Assembly: GCA_013350335.1 (NCBI GenBank)
Contig: CM023542.1
Span: 744,001 to 808,000 of the forward strand
Reading direction: 5' to 3'
DNA length: 64,000 nucleotides
From: Chimonanthus salicifolius
Taxonomy: Eukaryota > Streptophyta > Magnoliopsida > Laurales > Calycanthaceae
The notes under the pieces were generated by a model. It was not told the DNA's origin. It did not search any database and was given only the letters and a program-made list of their open reading frames with translations. The position numbers and the translations under genes were made by a program. Shown here piece after piece: positions 24,601-32,404 of this stretch. The number at the start of each line of letters is the position of its first letter. The stretch's first letter is position 1.

Positions 24601-24826
24601 TACTCAATACTCTGGCGAAATGCTTAGAATATAATTATATCTGTTCATGAGTATTTCTGACACTGGTAGCTACAACTTTTTCATGCCCTTGAAATGTTTA
24701 GTGCATTTGTGGAACAGCAAACTGTTCGAAGCATTACTAGAGTCTGGTTATTCTCTCATTAAGGAGCAGGAATTGATCATGAATACCAAACTTTCCAAGG
24801 AGTATATGAAGAATATGGATGACTAA
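690..24826 (+). CDS. Rubisco activase-like AAA+ ATPase, 3' part of gene (8 exons visible)
   Basis: Exons are 690-803, 5699-5760, 14166-14220, 18177-18378, 18978-19084, 20495-20550, 21925-22017 and 24718 to the stop. All junctions are GT-AG and the first seven exons join in one frame (about 229 residues). The first visible exon has Walker A (GGKGQGKS) and the MSAGELES segment. The third has the Walker B-like stretch INDIDAG. The fourth has VNNQ, then [20 protein letters not shown], the sensor and arginine-finger region of Rubisco activases. Family knowledge: RCA is a chloroplast stromal ATPase that releases inhibitory sugar phosphates from Rubisco. This copy is divergent (for example [13 protein letters not shown], and a short tail ending KNMDD), like the RCA-like branch that from memory includes Arabidopsis At1g73110, so activity on Rubisco is not assured. 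The 5' exons and transit peptide lie outside the window. The last exon is frameshifted: its actual stop is 24760-24762 and the ancestral stop 24824-24826. Confidence 0.93.
1000..3230 (-). mobile_element. Decayed Ty1-copia retrotransposon (integrase, RT, RNase H, 3' LTR)
   Basis: The minus strand carries copia pol pieces in order from 3200 down to 1254. They are the integrase end ([23 protein letters not shown]), reverse transcriptase ([19 protein letters not shown], preceded by a GFTQ/GLNYQE stretch) and RNase H (YSDDDW, then the Q-LVDIFTK end). They lie in different frames with stops, so the copy is dead. The plus-strand CTCCCTCAAG at 1247-1256 is the complement of a polypurine tract. It abuts a candidate 3' LTR ending in ACA at 1246 and running left to about 1000. 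Gag and protease are missing, cut off where another LTR begins near 3239. It lies in the first intron of the activase-like gene, antisense to it. Confidence 0.85.
3711..3975 (+). repeat. Tandem repeat, about 54 bp, five copies
   Basis: Units start near 3713, 3767, 3822, 3876 and 3928 with a GGCCTTNGTTCTAA-type box. Each continues with a CATTGAACATTACATAGAAC-type segment and an ACTGTGTAAGACCACAAC-type segment. Period is 52-55 bp and copies are degenerate. It sits upstream of the LTR TATA element. Confidence 0.8.
4020..4400 (+). repeat. GTCGAC-rich degenerate repeats around the LTR TATA element
   Basis: The box ACCGTCGACTGT or close variants recurs at least seven times (for example near 4025, 4107, 4192, 4243, 4265 and 4381). 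Longer units of about 70-80 bp with TTTGGTCTTTGATAG recur near 4152, 4226 and 4299. Confidence 0.75.
4140..4148 (+). promoter_or_regulatory. TATA-like element inside the copia-type LTR
   Basis: The string TATATAAAT lies among the GTCGAC repeats, where a U3/R promoter would be expected. Function is inferred from position only. Confidence 0.35.
4895..5017 (-). mobile_element. LINE fragment: RNase H domain piece
   Basis: Translated on the minus strand this short piece reads [19 protein letters not shown] and ends [14 protein letters not shown]. That is the RNase H core found at the 3' end of plant L1-type LINEs and in the other LINE copies in this window. It has no tail or target duplication. 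Confidence 0.75.
5023..5698. other. Intron sequence without recognised genes
   Basis: AT-rich intron DNA leading to the acceptor at 5697-5698. The plus-strand open stretch at 5263-5460 shows no family features. Confidence 0.5.
6371..7440 (-). mobile_element. 5'-truncated LINE (zf-RVT and RNase H), minus strand
   Basis: A T-run at 6372-6382 marks the poly(A) end on the minus strand. RNase H follows at 6411-6764 ([13 protein letters not shown], then [15 protein letters not shown] and [10 protein letters not shown]). Upstream at 6887-7159 is a decayed linker ([28 protein letters not shown]). The left boundary of homology fades near 7440. Several frames are broken and no clear target duplication was found. 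It lies in the second visible intron of the activase-like gene. Confidence 0.85.
7441..9437. repeat. AT-rich non-coding stretch, possibly an unclassified retroelement
   Basis: No credible coding sequence. The motif AAGTGCACGAATCA with AGGTCGATCCCACA near 7472-7520 recalls boundary sequences seen in several plant LTR retroelements. The remainder looks like a long untranslated region. Element type and ends are not established. Confidence 0.35.
9438..10080 (+). other. GC-rich, coding-like remnant of unknown origin
   Basis: This stretch is clearly richer in G and C than the surrounding intron. It has readable but interrupted frames on the plus strand (for example around 9588-9737, then 9742-10066) and a 151-codon minus-strand frame at 9438-9893. 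None shows a domain I can name. A decayed LINE ORF1 or gag-like region is possible because a LINE tail follows. Confidence 0.3.
10345..10850 (-). mobile_element. LINE fragment (zf-RVT region), minus strand
   Basis: The minus strand at 10362-10718 reads like the zf-RVT to linker region of plant LINEs: [34 protein letters not shown] and [10 protein letters not shown] further degraded piece with a DHLF-type zinc-finger segment lies to about 10800. It closely parallels the LINE at 14540-15868, so the two are probably one family. No tail or target duplication was found. Confidence 0.85.
11631..11650 (+). repeat. Target-site duplication, left copy, of the LINE at 11651-13961
   Basis: Begins AAAAGTGTTTGTT and is nearly repeated at 13962-13981 after the A-run. 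The differences are one G/A change and one T. Confidence 0.88.
11651..13961 (+). mobile_element. 5'-truncated LINE with 20-bp target-site duplication
   Basis: The copy begins inside reverse transcriptase: [11 protein letters not shown] at about 11710, then TYLGL and the RT thumb to a stop near 12460. Next come zf-RVT ([39 protein letters not shown]), a linker and RNase H ([40 protein letters not shown]), and a short A-run at 13959-13965. The flanks 11631-11650 and 13962-13981 match apart from one substitution and one extra T, a convincing duplication. Frames are broken by stops and shifts. It sits sense in the second visible intron of the activase-like gene. Confidence 0.93.
13962..13981 (+). 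repeat. Target-site duplication, right copy, of the LINE at 11651-13961
   Basis: Begins AAAAGTGTTTGTT directly after the LINE A-tail. See the left copy at 11631-11650. Confidence 0.88.
14540..15868 (+). mobile_element. 5'-truncated, decayed LINE (zf-RVT and RNase H)
   Basis: The plus strand reads a degraded zf-RVT domain near 14725-14930 ([15 protein letters not shown], then [14 protein letters not shown]). A linker follows ([34 protein letters not shown]), then RNase H from about 15280 ([33 protein letters not shown]) broken by stops. The 3' end has AATAAAATTC near 15840 and a short A-rich end near 15868. The left boundary is approximate. It lies in the third visible intron of the activase-like gene. 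Confidence 0.85.
15869..16975 (+). mobile_element. Candidate LTR upstream of a primer-binding site
   Basis: About 1.1 kb of AT-rich, non-coding DNA with T-runs at 16194-16212 and 16547-16564 runs up to the primer-binding site at 16976. The 5' end and the partner LTR were not found, so extent is inferred. Confidence 0.4.
16976..16987 (+). promoter_or_regulatory. Retrotransposon primer-binding site (initiator Met tRNA)
   Basis: TGGTATCAGAGC is the standard plant primer-binding site, complementary to the 3' end of initiator methionine tRNA. It follows a CATCAG end of the candidate LTR. The sequence after it is too decayed to show gag. Confidence 0.7.
16988..18176. other. Intron sequence downstream of the primer-binding site
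   Basis: No reading frame with recognisable domains. GGGCC/GGCC-containing repeats near 17210-17390 and 18000-18090 look like old dispersed repeats. It ends at the acceptor AG 18175-18176. Confidence 0.4.
19134..19306 (-). mobile_element. tRNA-derived SINE, minus strand
   Basis: The minus strand has RNA polymerase III boxes: box A TAGCTTAATTGGCAGA (19282-19297) and box B GTTCGAGTCCC (19242-19252). A roughly 100-bp body follows, then a terminal A-run (T-run on plus at 19134-19142). TAAGTACT and TTAGTACT at the two flanks may be remnants of a target duplication. It lies in the fifth visible intron of the activase-like gene. Confidence 0.75.
20880..21110 (-). mobile_element. Copia 3'-end remnant
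   Basis: CTCCTTGAGCTAGTACAAAG with ATATCAATA near 21019-21048 matches the LTR/polypurine junction of the copia copies at 1247 and 22471. The remainder is too decayed to define. It lies in the sixth visible intron. Confidence 0.5.
22276..23960 (-). mobile_element. Copia remnant split by a LINE insertion
   Basis: The left part (22276-22518) matches the copia copy at 1000-1290: the box AAGGCGACGGAAAA, a TCAACTATAA segment, then ACACTCCCCCTCAAG and TGCAAAGATATCAAT. The right part (23578-23960) continues the same minus-strand RNase H region with segments parallel to 1330-1640 (the GATTGCAACTTGATT-type box and the CAACAAAAGTTTGTTTCTTG box). A LINE occupies the gap. It lies in the last intron of the activase-like gene. 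Confidence 0.8.
22519..23577 (+). mobile_element. LINE 3' fragment nested in the copia remnant
   Basis: The plus strand starts in the zf-RVT zinc finger ([19 protein letters not shown]). It continues through the linker ([33 protein letters not shown]) and RNase H ([47 protein letters not shown]), and ends in an 18-bp A-run at 23560-23577. CCAACTTGCTG (22508-22518) and CCAGCTTGTTG (23580-23590) look like a diverged target duplication. The protein segments resemble the copy at 11651-13961 closely, suggesting one family. Confidence 0.9.
23961..24717. other. End of the last intron, no gene
   Basis: Contains an unclassified stretch (about 23960-24300) beginning with a GATGCAAACTGGGATGATAA-type segment. 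It ends at the rather purine-rich acceptor AG 24716-24717. Confidence 0.4.
24718..24826 (+). other. Last coding exon of the Rubisco activase-like gene, frameshifted
   Basis: After the acceptor AG at 24716-24717 the exon reads Q-T-V and then leaves the family frame. Skipping one base within 24725-24727 restores EALLESG, the equivalent of EKLLEYG in ordinary Rubisco activases, and an open frame to KNMDD with stop at 24824-24826. As written, the frame gives eleven unrelated residues after QTV and stops at 24760-24762, losing about 30 family residues. The upstream AGs at 24668-24669 and 24700-24701 do not rescue the frame, because the preceding exon ends in phase 0. This is either a real one-base insertion or an assembly error. 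Confidence 0.85.
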
Positions 24827-25624
24827 TGAAGACCTAGTTGTGAAAATGGCATAGGCCTCCAGGTAAACGACTCAACATGCAGCACATTTGTAGAGGTTTT
24901 ATTTTTTTATTTTTTTCTTTCTTTTGCTGCTTATATTTCCATTAATATCAGGGGTTGCTTACCCCTTTCTTTTTGTACTAATGGCTTTTAATATAATATG
25001 AGAATACATATTTCACCAAAAAAAGTAGTCTCGTGGGGTTTCGGGTCATTCTGTACTTGATTCAATTTATAATTGTATGGCCCAATTCTAACTTGATTTG
25101 CATTGGCAAGGCTCAGGACCAATTTCAATCCTGAATTGCGTAATCGACCTTCCTTGGTTTAGTATTTTATCTAAGCCAAAGTTGGCCCCAACATTGATTA
25201 TTTTGTCAAATGTAATTTTAAATATATCAAGCAAATAATGTGTGTACAATTTGAGAGTACATGAGATTATGTCTACTATTATCATTACATTATTGAAATT
25301 TGAAAGATGGATTTTTGTACACAGGTGAAACGTAAGATAACTTCTCTAGTTAGAAGAGAGACGAAGAATGACAGAATTACAATGTGCGAAGCACAAACCT
25401 GAAGGCTCACGACTCTTACTCTCACATTCATAGATCTCTCAAAATACCAAAAGAGAACTCTCATAAAATCTCTCAGCACTCTCAAAGGAGACTCAAAGGG
25501 AGTAGCCGAAATTTGTGTGTCAATTGAAGCCTCTCTCTACAACAAACTTCTATTCTACAATATCTCATATTTATAGATAAAAGGGGCCCCAAAAATGGAG
25601 AGATGATAGCTTTAAACAAAATAA
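24827..25624. other. 3' flank of the activase-like gene
   Basis: AATATAATATGAG near 24990-25003 followed by a short A-run resembles either a polyadenylation region or a LINE tail. The stretch 25285-25590 has LTR-like composition with a minus-strand TATA-like element near 25570. No coding sequence is seen. Confidence 0.35.
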
Positions 25625-25626
25625 TA

Positions 25627-25801
25627 CTCCCTATGTCTCAACTTAGTGGTCTCATGCATTTTGGGACTGTCCCAAAATAGTTGTCTCGTGTATTTTAGAA
25701 GAGTTAGAGGATGTTAGAAAGAAGTTCATAAGTTTTTTGAGAGTCTTTCCTGAAAAAATTCAAAATTTTAAAATGTGACAACTAAAATGGGACAGAGGGA
25801 G
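25627..25801. mobile_element. Stowaway-like MITE
   Basis: Terminal inverted repeats begin CTCCCTATGTCTCA on the left. The reverse complement of the right end begins CTCCCTCTGTCCCA. The element is about 175 bp and is flanked by TA on both sides (25625-25626 and 25802-25803). This is the Stowaway (Tc1/mariner) pattern with the CTCCCTC consensus. It has no coding capacity. Confidence 0.88.
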
Positions 25802-25803
25802 TA

Positions 25804-28800
25804 TTATTTAATCAAAGGCGAAGAGTGAGTGCAAAAAACTTGAGCCATGGGTTGGAATCCTTTTGCCATCCCTTGCTCTCAAACGTTCTACCATCTCAAA
25901 CCAGCCATGCTGTCCTGCTGTCACCATCCCAGCTTCCTTGCCACTGCCAGCTCCCAAGTCCTTATTCTGCCAGCCATGGGTTGGTACTGTCAGGATGGAA
26001 ACTTTCGAAACATAATTTTTATTGCTTGAAAGGGTGAGGGAGGAAGTTGGACGTGCTTTGCCAAAGTTAGGTCCTGCTAGGCTTGTTAGGAGGTAGGAGA
26101 ATGCTTTCATTTGCTTCTATTGATGTTGTAGAACACTGTTCCTGATCAGATTCCATGCTCCCACTCTACTAGCTGCCTCTGTTGGTTGTTATGTACAAGG
26201 AAAAATTTTGATCTCTGCCAAAACCAGAATATCATTTAATATTTGTTCTGATAAAGCAGAAAATTTACACTGCATTATGCAGTGCAACTCTTCTGATTTA
26301 GTGAAACAATTTTCTATATTATATGTGAAAGGAGGCTTGAGGAAGGTTTGAAAGTGAAGGAATTTGATGATTTGTTAGTCATTAGAACCAAGTCGCTTTT
26401 GACATGGAAAAGTGGGGCACTTTGGTTGCATTTGAATGGGATGTAAATTTTAGGTTTACCTTCAACATGGTTTCCCTAGTCTTATTTGGTAATTACGGTG
26501 GAAAGGATATAAGAGAAAAAAAAATTATCCTAAGAGAGGTACGGGGTTTTCAAATTTATGATGGAGAGAAGAAACTTGGGATTTTCTCACCCCTTCCCTT
26601 TATTATCAAACTGGGGGGATTAGTTTCCACCCCTCTACCCCTCATCTAAATGCATTCTTTTTATTTTATTTTAGCTCCTTTTACCTCTCCGAAATAAATG
26701 AAAACTGCCAGAGCTACCGATGAAATATTATCTCATAATATCATTTGACGAACTATCCTTCTCAGTATACACAAAATTGTCTGTGTTTACAAGAAAATAA
26801 AAAATAATAATGATAATAGTTTCAATTCTTGTAGATATAATGGGAGTAATTGTTGATGTTTCTGGAATTTCAATTATACGGACAAAGAAGAGGAAGGAGT
26901 CACCCAAGTTTGACATAACTCTGTTTGATAAATGGTATTACTTTTATATGTATAATTTTTATTTTTTGAAATGTCAAATTATTAACTTCTTGTAAGCAGT
27001 TAAATACATATAGAAATTATTGTTTAATTTTCTATCTTATAAATATAATATCTAAAGTTTTGTCCAACACCCTCGTATCCCTAAAAAAAAGTTGAGGAGG
27101 TTGTTCATCATTAAAAAAATACAGCAACAAGAAGGTACGAGTCACTCTGCGGAATGAGCTCGCAACAAAGCACCATGGTGATGTATCTCTTTGTGCGAAG
27201 AAAGGACTGCTTTTAATAATTACCAAAGAGTATTATGGTAATTATTATCTTTTAATGATTTTAAATTTACATTCATTTTATAAAAATCCTATATTAGACT
27301 AATAAATGTCTTAAATACACAGGGTGCATTTATTTATCATCATCTTATATGAGTCAAGTTGAACTCAATCTTGACATATCCGAGGCAAAAGATCTAATTC
27401 GTTGGTATGAGAATGTGTTTTAACTACATTTTAAGAGTTACAATATATGATACTTCCCTAAACATAATAATATTAATTTTTCTATTTCAAGTATCACAAC
27501 GACGGTGAAATTGATTCAAGCCAACTAGCAAACACAAAAATCAATGAAATAAGAGTAGACATAAACCGAAATTTGTGCCAAGATCAGAGAAAACTTTTTT
27601 TTTTTTTGGCTTTCTGATAACCAAAGTGTCTTAGACTTTTTAGAGTATCCAACTAATCTTTTATATTCACAGTTATCACCTATCCAACCGATGAACCGAA
27701 CTATGTAGAGCATATGGTTCATTTTATGGGAAGTACATGATATTATGAGTTACTTGTTCATTTAGCATAAAAGATGAAAATTGGGTGGGTTTTTGCTGTA
27801 CCAAACCCAACCTAGTTGAACTCAATCCAATCTAACTCGACTTAAAGGCCCAATATTTGTAAGCCAACATGACCTAATCTAGCCCAAGAACATGACCTGA
27901 CCTGACCCACCCAACCTGATTCTAAATCTGAATTTGGATTGATTTTGAGTTTTTTTTCATAAAAATCCAAATTTAATATACTTTACTTTTGAATAGATAA
28001 TATTTTCACACATTTAATATCCAAAAGAATGACAATGAATTGAGAATAAACAAAATTCTTTATTTCTAAAAGAAATAATACTTTCACACAAAAATACAAA
28101 CAAAGAGATCTTTGATGCCATCTCTTCTCCATCCTCTTGCCATTGATAACTCAAGACCCATGCTCGTGCAGTTGCCGATGTTCTCAATTGTTTAAATATC
28201 AATGATCTGTACATGGCAAAGAAAAATGACCACTATTTTTTGAACCTTAAATCTTGGACTAACAGTTTATGTATTCTCATTCTCTTTTTATGGTACGGGA
28301 GTCTTTACTGATTTTTAAGATTTTTTGTGCCTGGCCCGGGTTATAGGACTTCCTCTTTTATTTCTCGCTCGCGTTTTGAGTTTATCCTTGTATCTCTTGA
28401 GGTTTTTCCCCAGCTTTTGAATAAACTTACCCAGTTGTTCAAAAGGAAAAAATACAAAGAAATAAAGTTTCATCGATAATGGCATGATTATTGATTAAAT
28501 CATAACCTAAAAATATTAAAAAAAAATTAAGTATTCATATTGGCCACTATATATTAAGTTGGGTCGGATCGGGTTGGGTTTCAAAGGCCAATTGCATTGG
28601 GTTTCATTTAGGGTTGGCTTACCAACCTCCAAACTATGTTCACTAAAAGGGTTTAGACGTGTTGGGTTGATTTCAAATTCAGGTCACTAACCCCTAACAT
28701 ATTGCTTATTTATTAAATGGTCCACTTCACTAAATCTATACTTTTTAAAACTAATTAGTTTGGATTCATTCAAACTCATTTTCTCATTTAATAAATAGGT

Positions 28801-29406
28801 TGACCATTTATCTAAAAATATAGAGTGACTAGAGAATTTATAGATTATGAGGACAAAATTTATAGGTTGATCATTGGTAAATATGTTGTCTCCCCCATTC
28901 AAAATAAATACTCCAATTTCTCTATTGTTATTAATTTATGAAATTCTATGTTTCTATATAAATCGTTAATTATTCAACCTAATCAATCATATCAAAAGTA
29001 TTAGTTTTATTTTGTATTACATGCTAACGTCATATTATCCCATGTATCATTTTTCAAATCTATTTTTATGCTCATAGTTGAGTATATATTATTAATAACC
29101 ATCAAAACAATAAAACCACATTAAAAAAGAAAAAAGAAAAAAGTGAGGCAGTCTTGTAATTGTGCATGGGTGAGTGTCAGAGGCATGTCAAACGGGAAAG
29201 CTCAACGGCTAGTTCATGTTACCGTTGTGAATTTTCCTTTTAAAATTCAAATAGAATTCCACCACGAACCTGTTAGGCACTTTTCCATGTTCAGAAAGGA
29301 ACAAAAGAACTAAAACGAACCAAAATAGCAATTCTCCTTCAGCTATAGCAATTCTCCACTCCCACCATTCTCACCATCGCCAACTGCAGAAGGCAATCGG
29401 TAGAAA
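25804..29406. other. Intergenic region between the activase-like gene and the 490-aa gene
   Basis: No supported gene. Overlapping frames at 25808-26110 have no recognisable domain. GGGTTGGGTC/GACCCACCC-type repeats occur at 27780-27915 and 28555-28640, probably ends of an old dispersed element. A LINE-tail-like segment with a short A-run lies at about 28320-28455. The rest is AT-rich. Confidence 0.45.
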
Positions 29407-31347
29407 ATGGTCTACACATATACTCCAGCCTACTACTCTTCTCTCCATGACACAATCACCTCTCTGTGCAAAACCATCCTCCCATTTTCTCTGAAGAAGA
29501 AGAGCTTAACCACCGGCATCGAACAAAAGCTTGCCCAGCAGCAGTCCGAGAACCTCAAATGGCAGCAAGAATCTTTCCACCGGATTCTTAATTTGATCGG
29601 TCTTCAAAAGGAAGGAATAGTGCCCGAAGGGGAGGTTTCGGCCTTCCGGTGCAAGCTCCTTGAAACCCTTATCAAGTCTCCAGCTGATCAAGAACAACCT
29701 GCCGTCATCCGAGACAAGTTACTTTTCTTGCAGGTTAGATCGCTGGATAAAGTGGGTATGATTAATTGGCTTACGATTTTTCCCTTTTGATCCTTCTGAA
29801 ATTAGATTTCTGATCCTTTTGTAGGAGCTGTTCTATGCAAAATGCATTTCTGAAGATGAATATCATTCGTCTAAGAGGCCCCTGTTGCAGAGGCTAGCTG
29901 TTCAAGGAGCTGAGATTGGTTGCAAGGATGTGATCGTTTCAGGGCTGCTGCCACCGGGACATTTGGAGTCAGAAGAGGAATGGTCCGATATCGATTTTAA
30001 GGATGAACAGTGCTTGATTGACAATGATAGCTTGTCCAAAACAAAAAATAAGGCAAAGTATCGGTCTCCACTGAAACAGATAAAAGGTGCAGCGTCCTCG
30101 ATGGGCATTAAATCTACCTCTAAATTGGGAAAGAGTAGAGGGAAACAGGGGACGCCGAATTCAACTGCAGAACCCTTGTGCCTCATCGATCTGAATTGCT
30201 CACCTACTAACAATTTCGTGTCTTTCAATGAGAAAGCCAACAGAAAAGAGAACCAATCAATCCTTATGCCTGAATGCTCGCCTCCCCCATCCAACAATTC
30301 TGAGAAAGAAAGGGGAACTGAGAAGGTGAAGAAGAAAGCCTTTCGTTCTCTGTTTCAAAAGGAATTGAGTGAGGAAAGTGGTGGTGGGTATCGTGACTCT
30401 GTTTCCACATCCAATGAGAAAGCATGGAAATCAGCAAAGAAACAATGGGGTTTTGATGCGTTAAAGAGGTGGAAGAGAAGTAACGCAGAAGATGAATCCA
30501 CAATGCCTTATCTGCAGCCGGGGGAGCGCTCAGACTACATCTCTTCAAGTTCTTGTGTGCTTGTTGCCAGCCCAATTGGAGAGGGTCCCAATACAAAACT
30601 CATCAAGAAAAAGATACATTCTGATGGCTCTGCATCAGATTTCTTCATTGATAAGGTTTGAAAATTCAAAATATTTTGTAGGCTTTTAGATTATTTCAGT
30701 TTGTTGAACTCGCTCTTTAATTTTATTTCCTTAAATTTCAGGTTTTAGGAGAGAACATAAAGACAGAACTGCTGCGGATTCAAATGGAACTGTCTACAAC
30801 AAATCCGACCCTTTCCTTCTCGTAAATGCTGTCTTACTTTCTCCACACTTCAACTCTCTTTGCTCTCATTCCATGCTCCTGTGTTTAGAACTAATTCAAT
30901 TTTCTTTTATTGCTCTCTTTGTAAGGAATGAACAAATAGAAGCTATTTCAACCAGGCTGCCTGTTGATAAAGCAGAGCTCAAGAAGTTCTTCCCAAAGTA
31001 AGCAATTTTCTGTTCCTCTAATATCTGATGTGTGTTTTGAGAAATTATCTGTTGCAAATCAAGTCAGTAATGCTCATTGTGATCATCTTTCTTTCTCTTG
31101 CTCATTGTAATCGAATGAATTGAACTCATTTTGTGTGATTAAACTTTGAAATTTTATTGGCCTCTTGTGTTGTTTTGTTTCTAGATCATGGTGCGATAGG
31201 TATGGTGATGTGGTGCTGGATGTTGTGAGAAAGGAATTCAAAGATCATGTGGCTGCCAGAGAGAAGCAGAAGCACAGCAGCAGATGGGTGTCATTTGAAG
31301 ACGACGATGACGAGAATTTTCATCCAAACCTCTTCTTTCATAATTGA
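29407..31347 (+). CDS. Plant-specific protein of unknown function, 490 aa, five exons
   Basis: Exons are 29407-29733, 29825-30655, 30742-30821, 30926-30997 and 31185-31347. All introns are GT-AG, short (86-187 bp), and the frame is open throughout. The N-terminus MVYTYTPAYYSSLHDTITSLCKTILPFSLKKK is followed by a conserved-looking helical region (ENLKWQQESFHRILNLIGLQKEG, then LLFLQELFYAKCISEDEYHSSKRPLLQRLAVQG). A long polar, Lys/Ser-rich middle (about residues 145-385) is probably disordered. The C-terminus is compact (LPVDKAELKKFFPKSWCDRYGDVVLDVVRKEFKDH) with an acidic EDDDDENF tail. There is no signal peptide or membrane segment. From memory it resembles the land-plant family containing Arabidopsis At1g12330, described as cyclin-dependent kinase-like although no kinase domain is visible here. 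Function is not assigned. The start is the first ATG of the open frame. Confidence 0.9.
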
Positions 31348-31611
31348 TGGGAGGATTGTTACTAATAGCAGTAACAACATTATTACATCAATGCTTTACT
31401 TACAAATAACTCCCTTCGATGGTAATTTTTATGAATTTCAGAACCCTTTTCTGGACTCCTAACGGCTAGGTAGTAATTCACTCGTCCGTCTAGCAGTGAT
31501 GTGGGATTGGATTTTTATTTGGGGGTATAGGGAAAGGGATATATATCTTTTTGTGTATTATTATTATAACATGTATATGTATCAGACCATCTTTGATCGA
31601 CTTTCCTATGA

Positions 31612-32110
31612 AGAATTGAAATTACATTCTTACAAGTTAGAGATTATTATTATTTTGCTTTTTTGAAATGCAAATATTGGATGGGCAAGTGGGTAATAAT
31701 GAATTCTTTACGGTAATGTTTAGTTTTTAGATAGGATGCTCTTCCTCCTACAGATCAAATTTTACCCGTGTTTGGATGCCTGACCTTTTAGATAAGAGCG
31801 AGAGTAGAATGAAATGGTAGTAAACTTGGAACTTTACTACGAAGAATCATAAGTGAAATTACTTTCTTACAAGTTAGAGATCATTATTATTTTGCTTTTT
31901 GAAATGCAAATATTGGATGGGTAATTGGGTAATAATAAATTCTTTATAGTAATGTGTAGTTTTCAGACAAGAGAGACTAGAATGAAATGGTAAATTTGAA
32001 TTTACCTATGAAGAATCGTAAGTGAAATTACATCATTTTTACAAGTTAGAGATCATTATTATTTTGCTTTTTGAAATGCAAGTATTGGATGGATAAGAGG
32101 TGAGTAGGGT
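31612..32110 (+). repeat. Three degenerate copies of a roughly 95-120 bp repeat
   Basis: Copies at about 31612-31731, 31843-31970 and 32013-32110 share ACAAGTTAGAGATCATTATT, then ATTTTGCTTTTTGAAATGCA and ATATTGGATGG. The first two also share the following GGGTAATAAT-AATTCTTTA segment. They lie just downstream of the 490-aa gene. Confidence 0.8.
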
Positions 32111-32404
32111 TTTATCCATTTCATTTGTTCGTAAAATCAAATATAGCTTTTGTTCTCCTTCAACCATCTATCTCTCTCTCTTGCATTGCACTTATTGCTT
32201 AGTTTAAAATAATAAATATAAAATATTTATCATACGTGACTTACTGTGTTTAATGAGAGATTTGAAAGTATTTTAAAATTAATATTTACAATTAAAGATC
32301 ATTTTAATTAAATGATGATACATTAAAAATATGAAAGTGAGATGGTTACTCATTTTAATGCATTTCAAGTATAGTTAAAAAAATTTAAAAAAATTGGACC
32401 AAAA
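32111..32404. other. AT-rich spacer before the retrotransposon block
   Basis: No gene or repeat recognised. Confidence 0.4.

Noticed and set aside
30264..30596. Minus-strand frame of 110 codons
   Set aside because: It is antisense to exon 2 of the 490-aa gene, whose plus-strand frame and splice sites are consistent.
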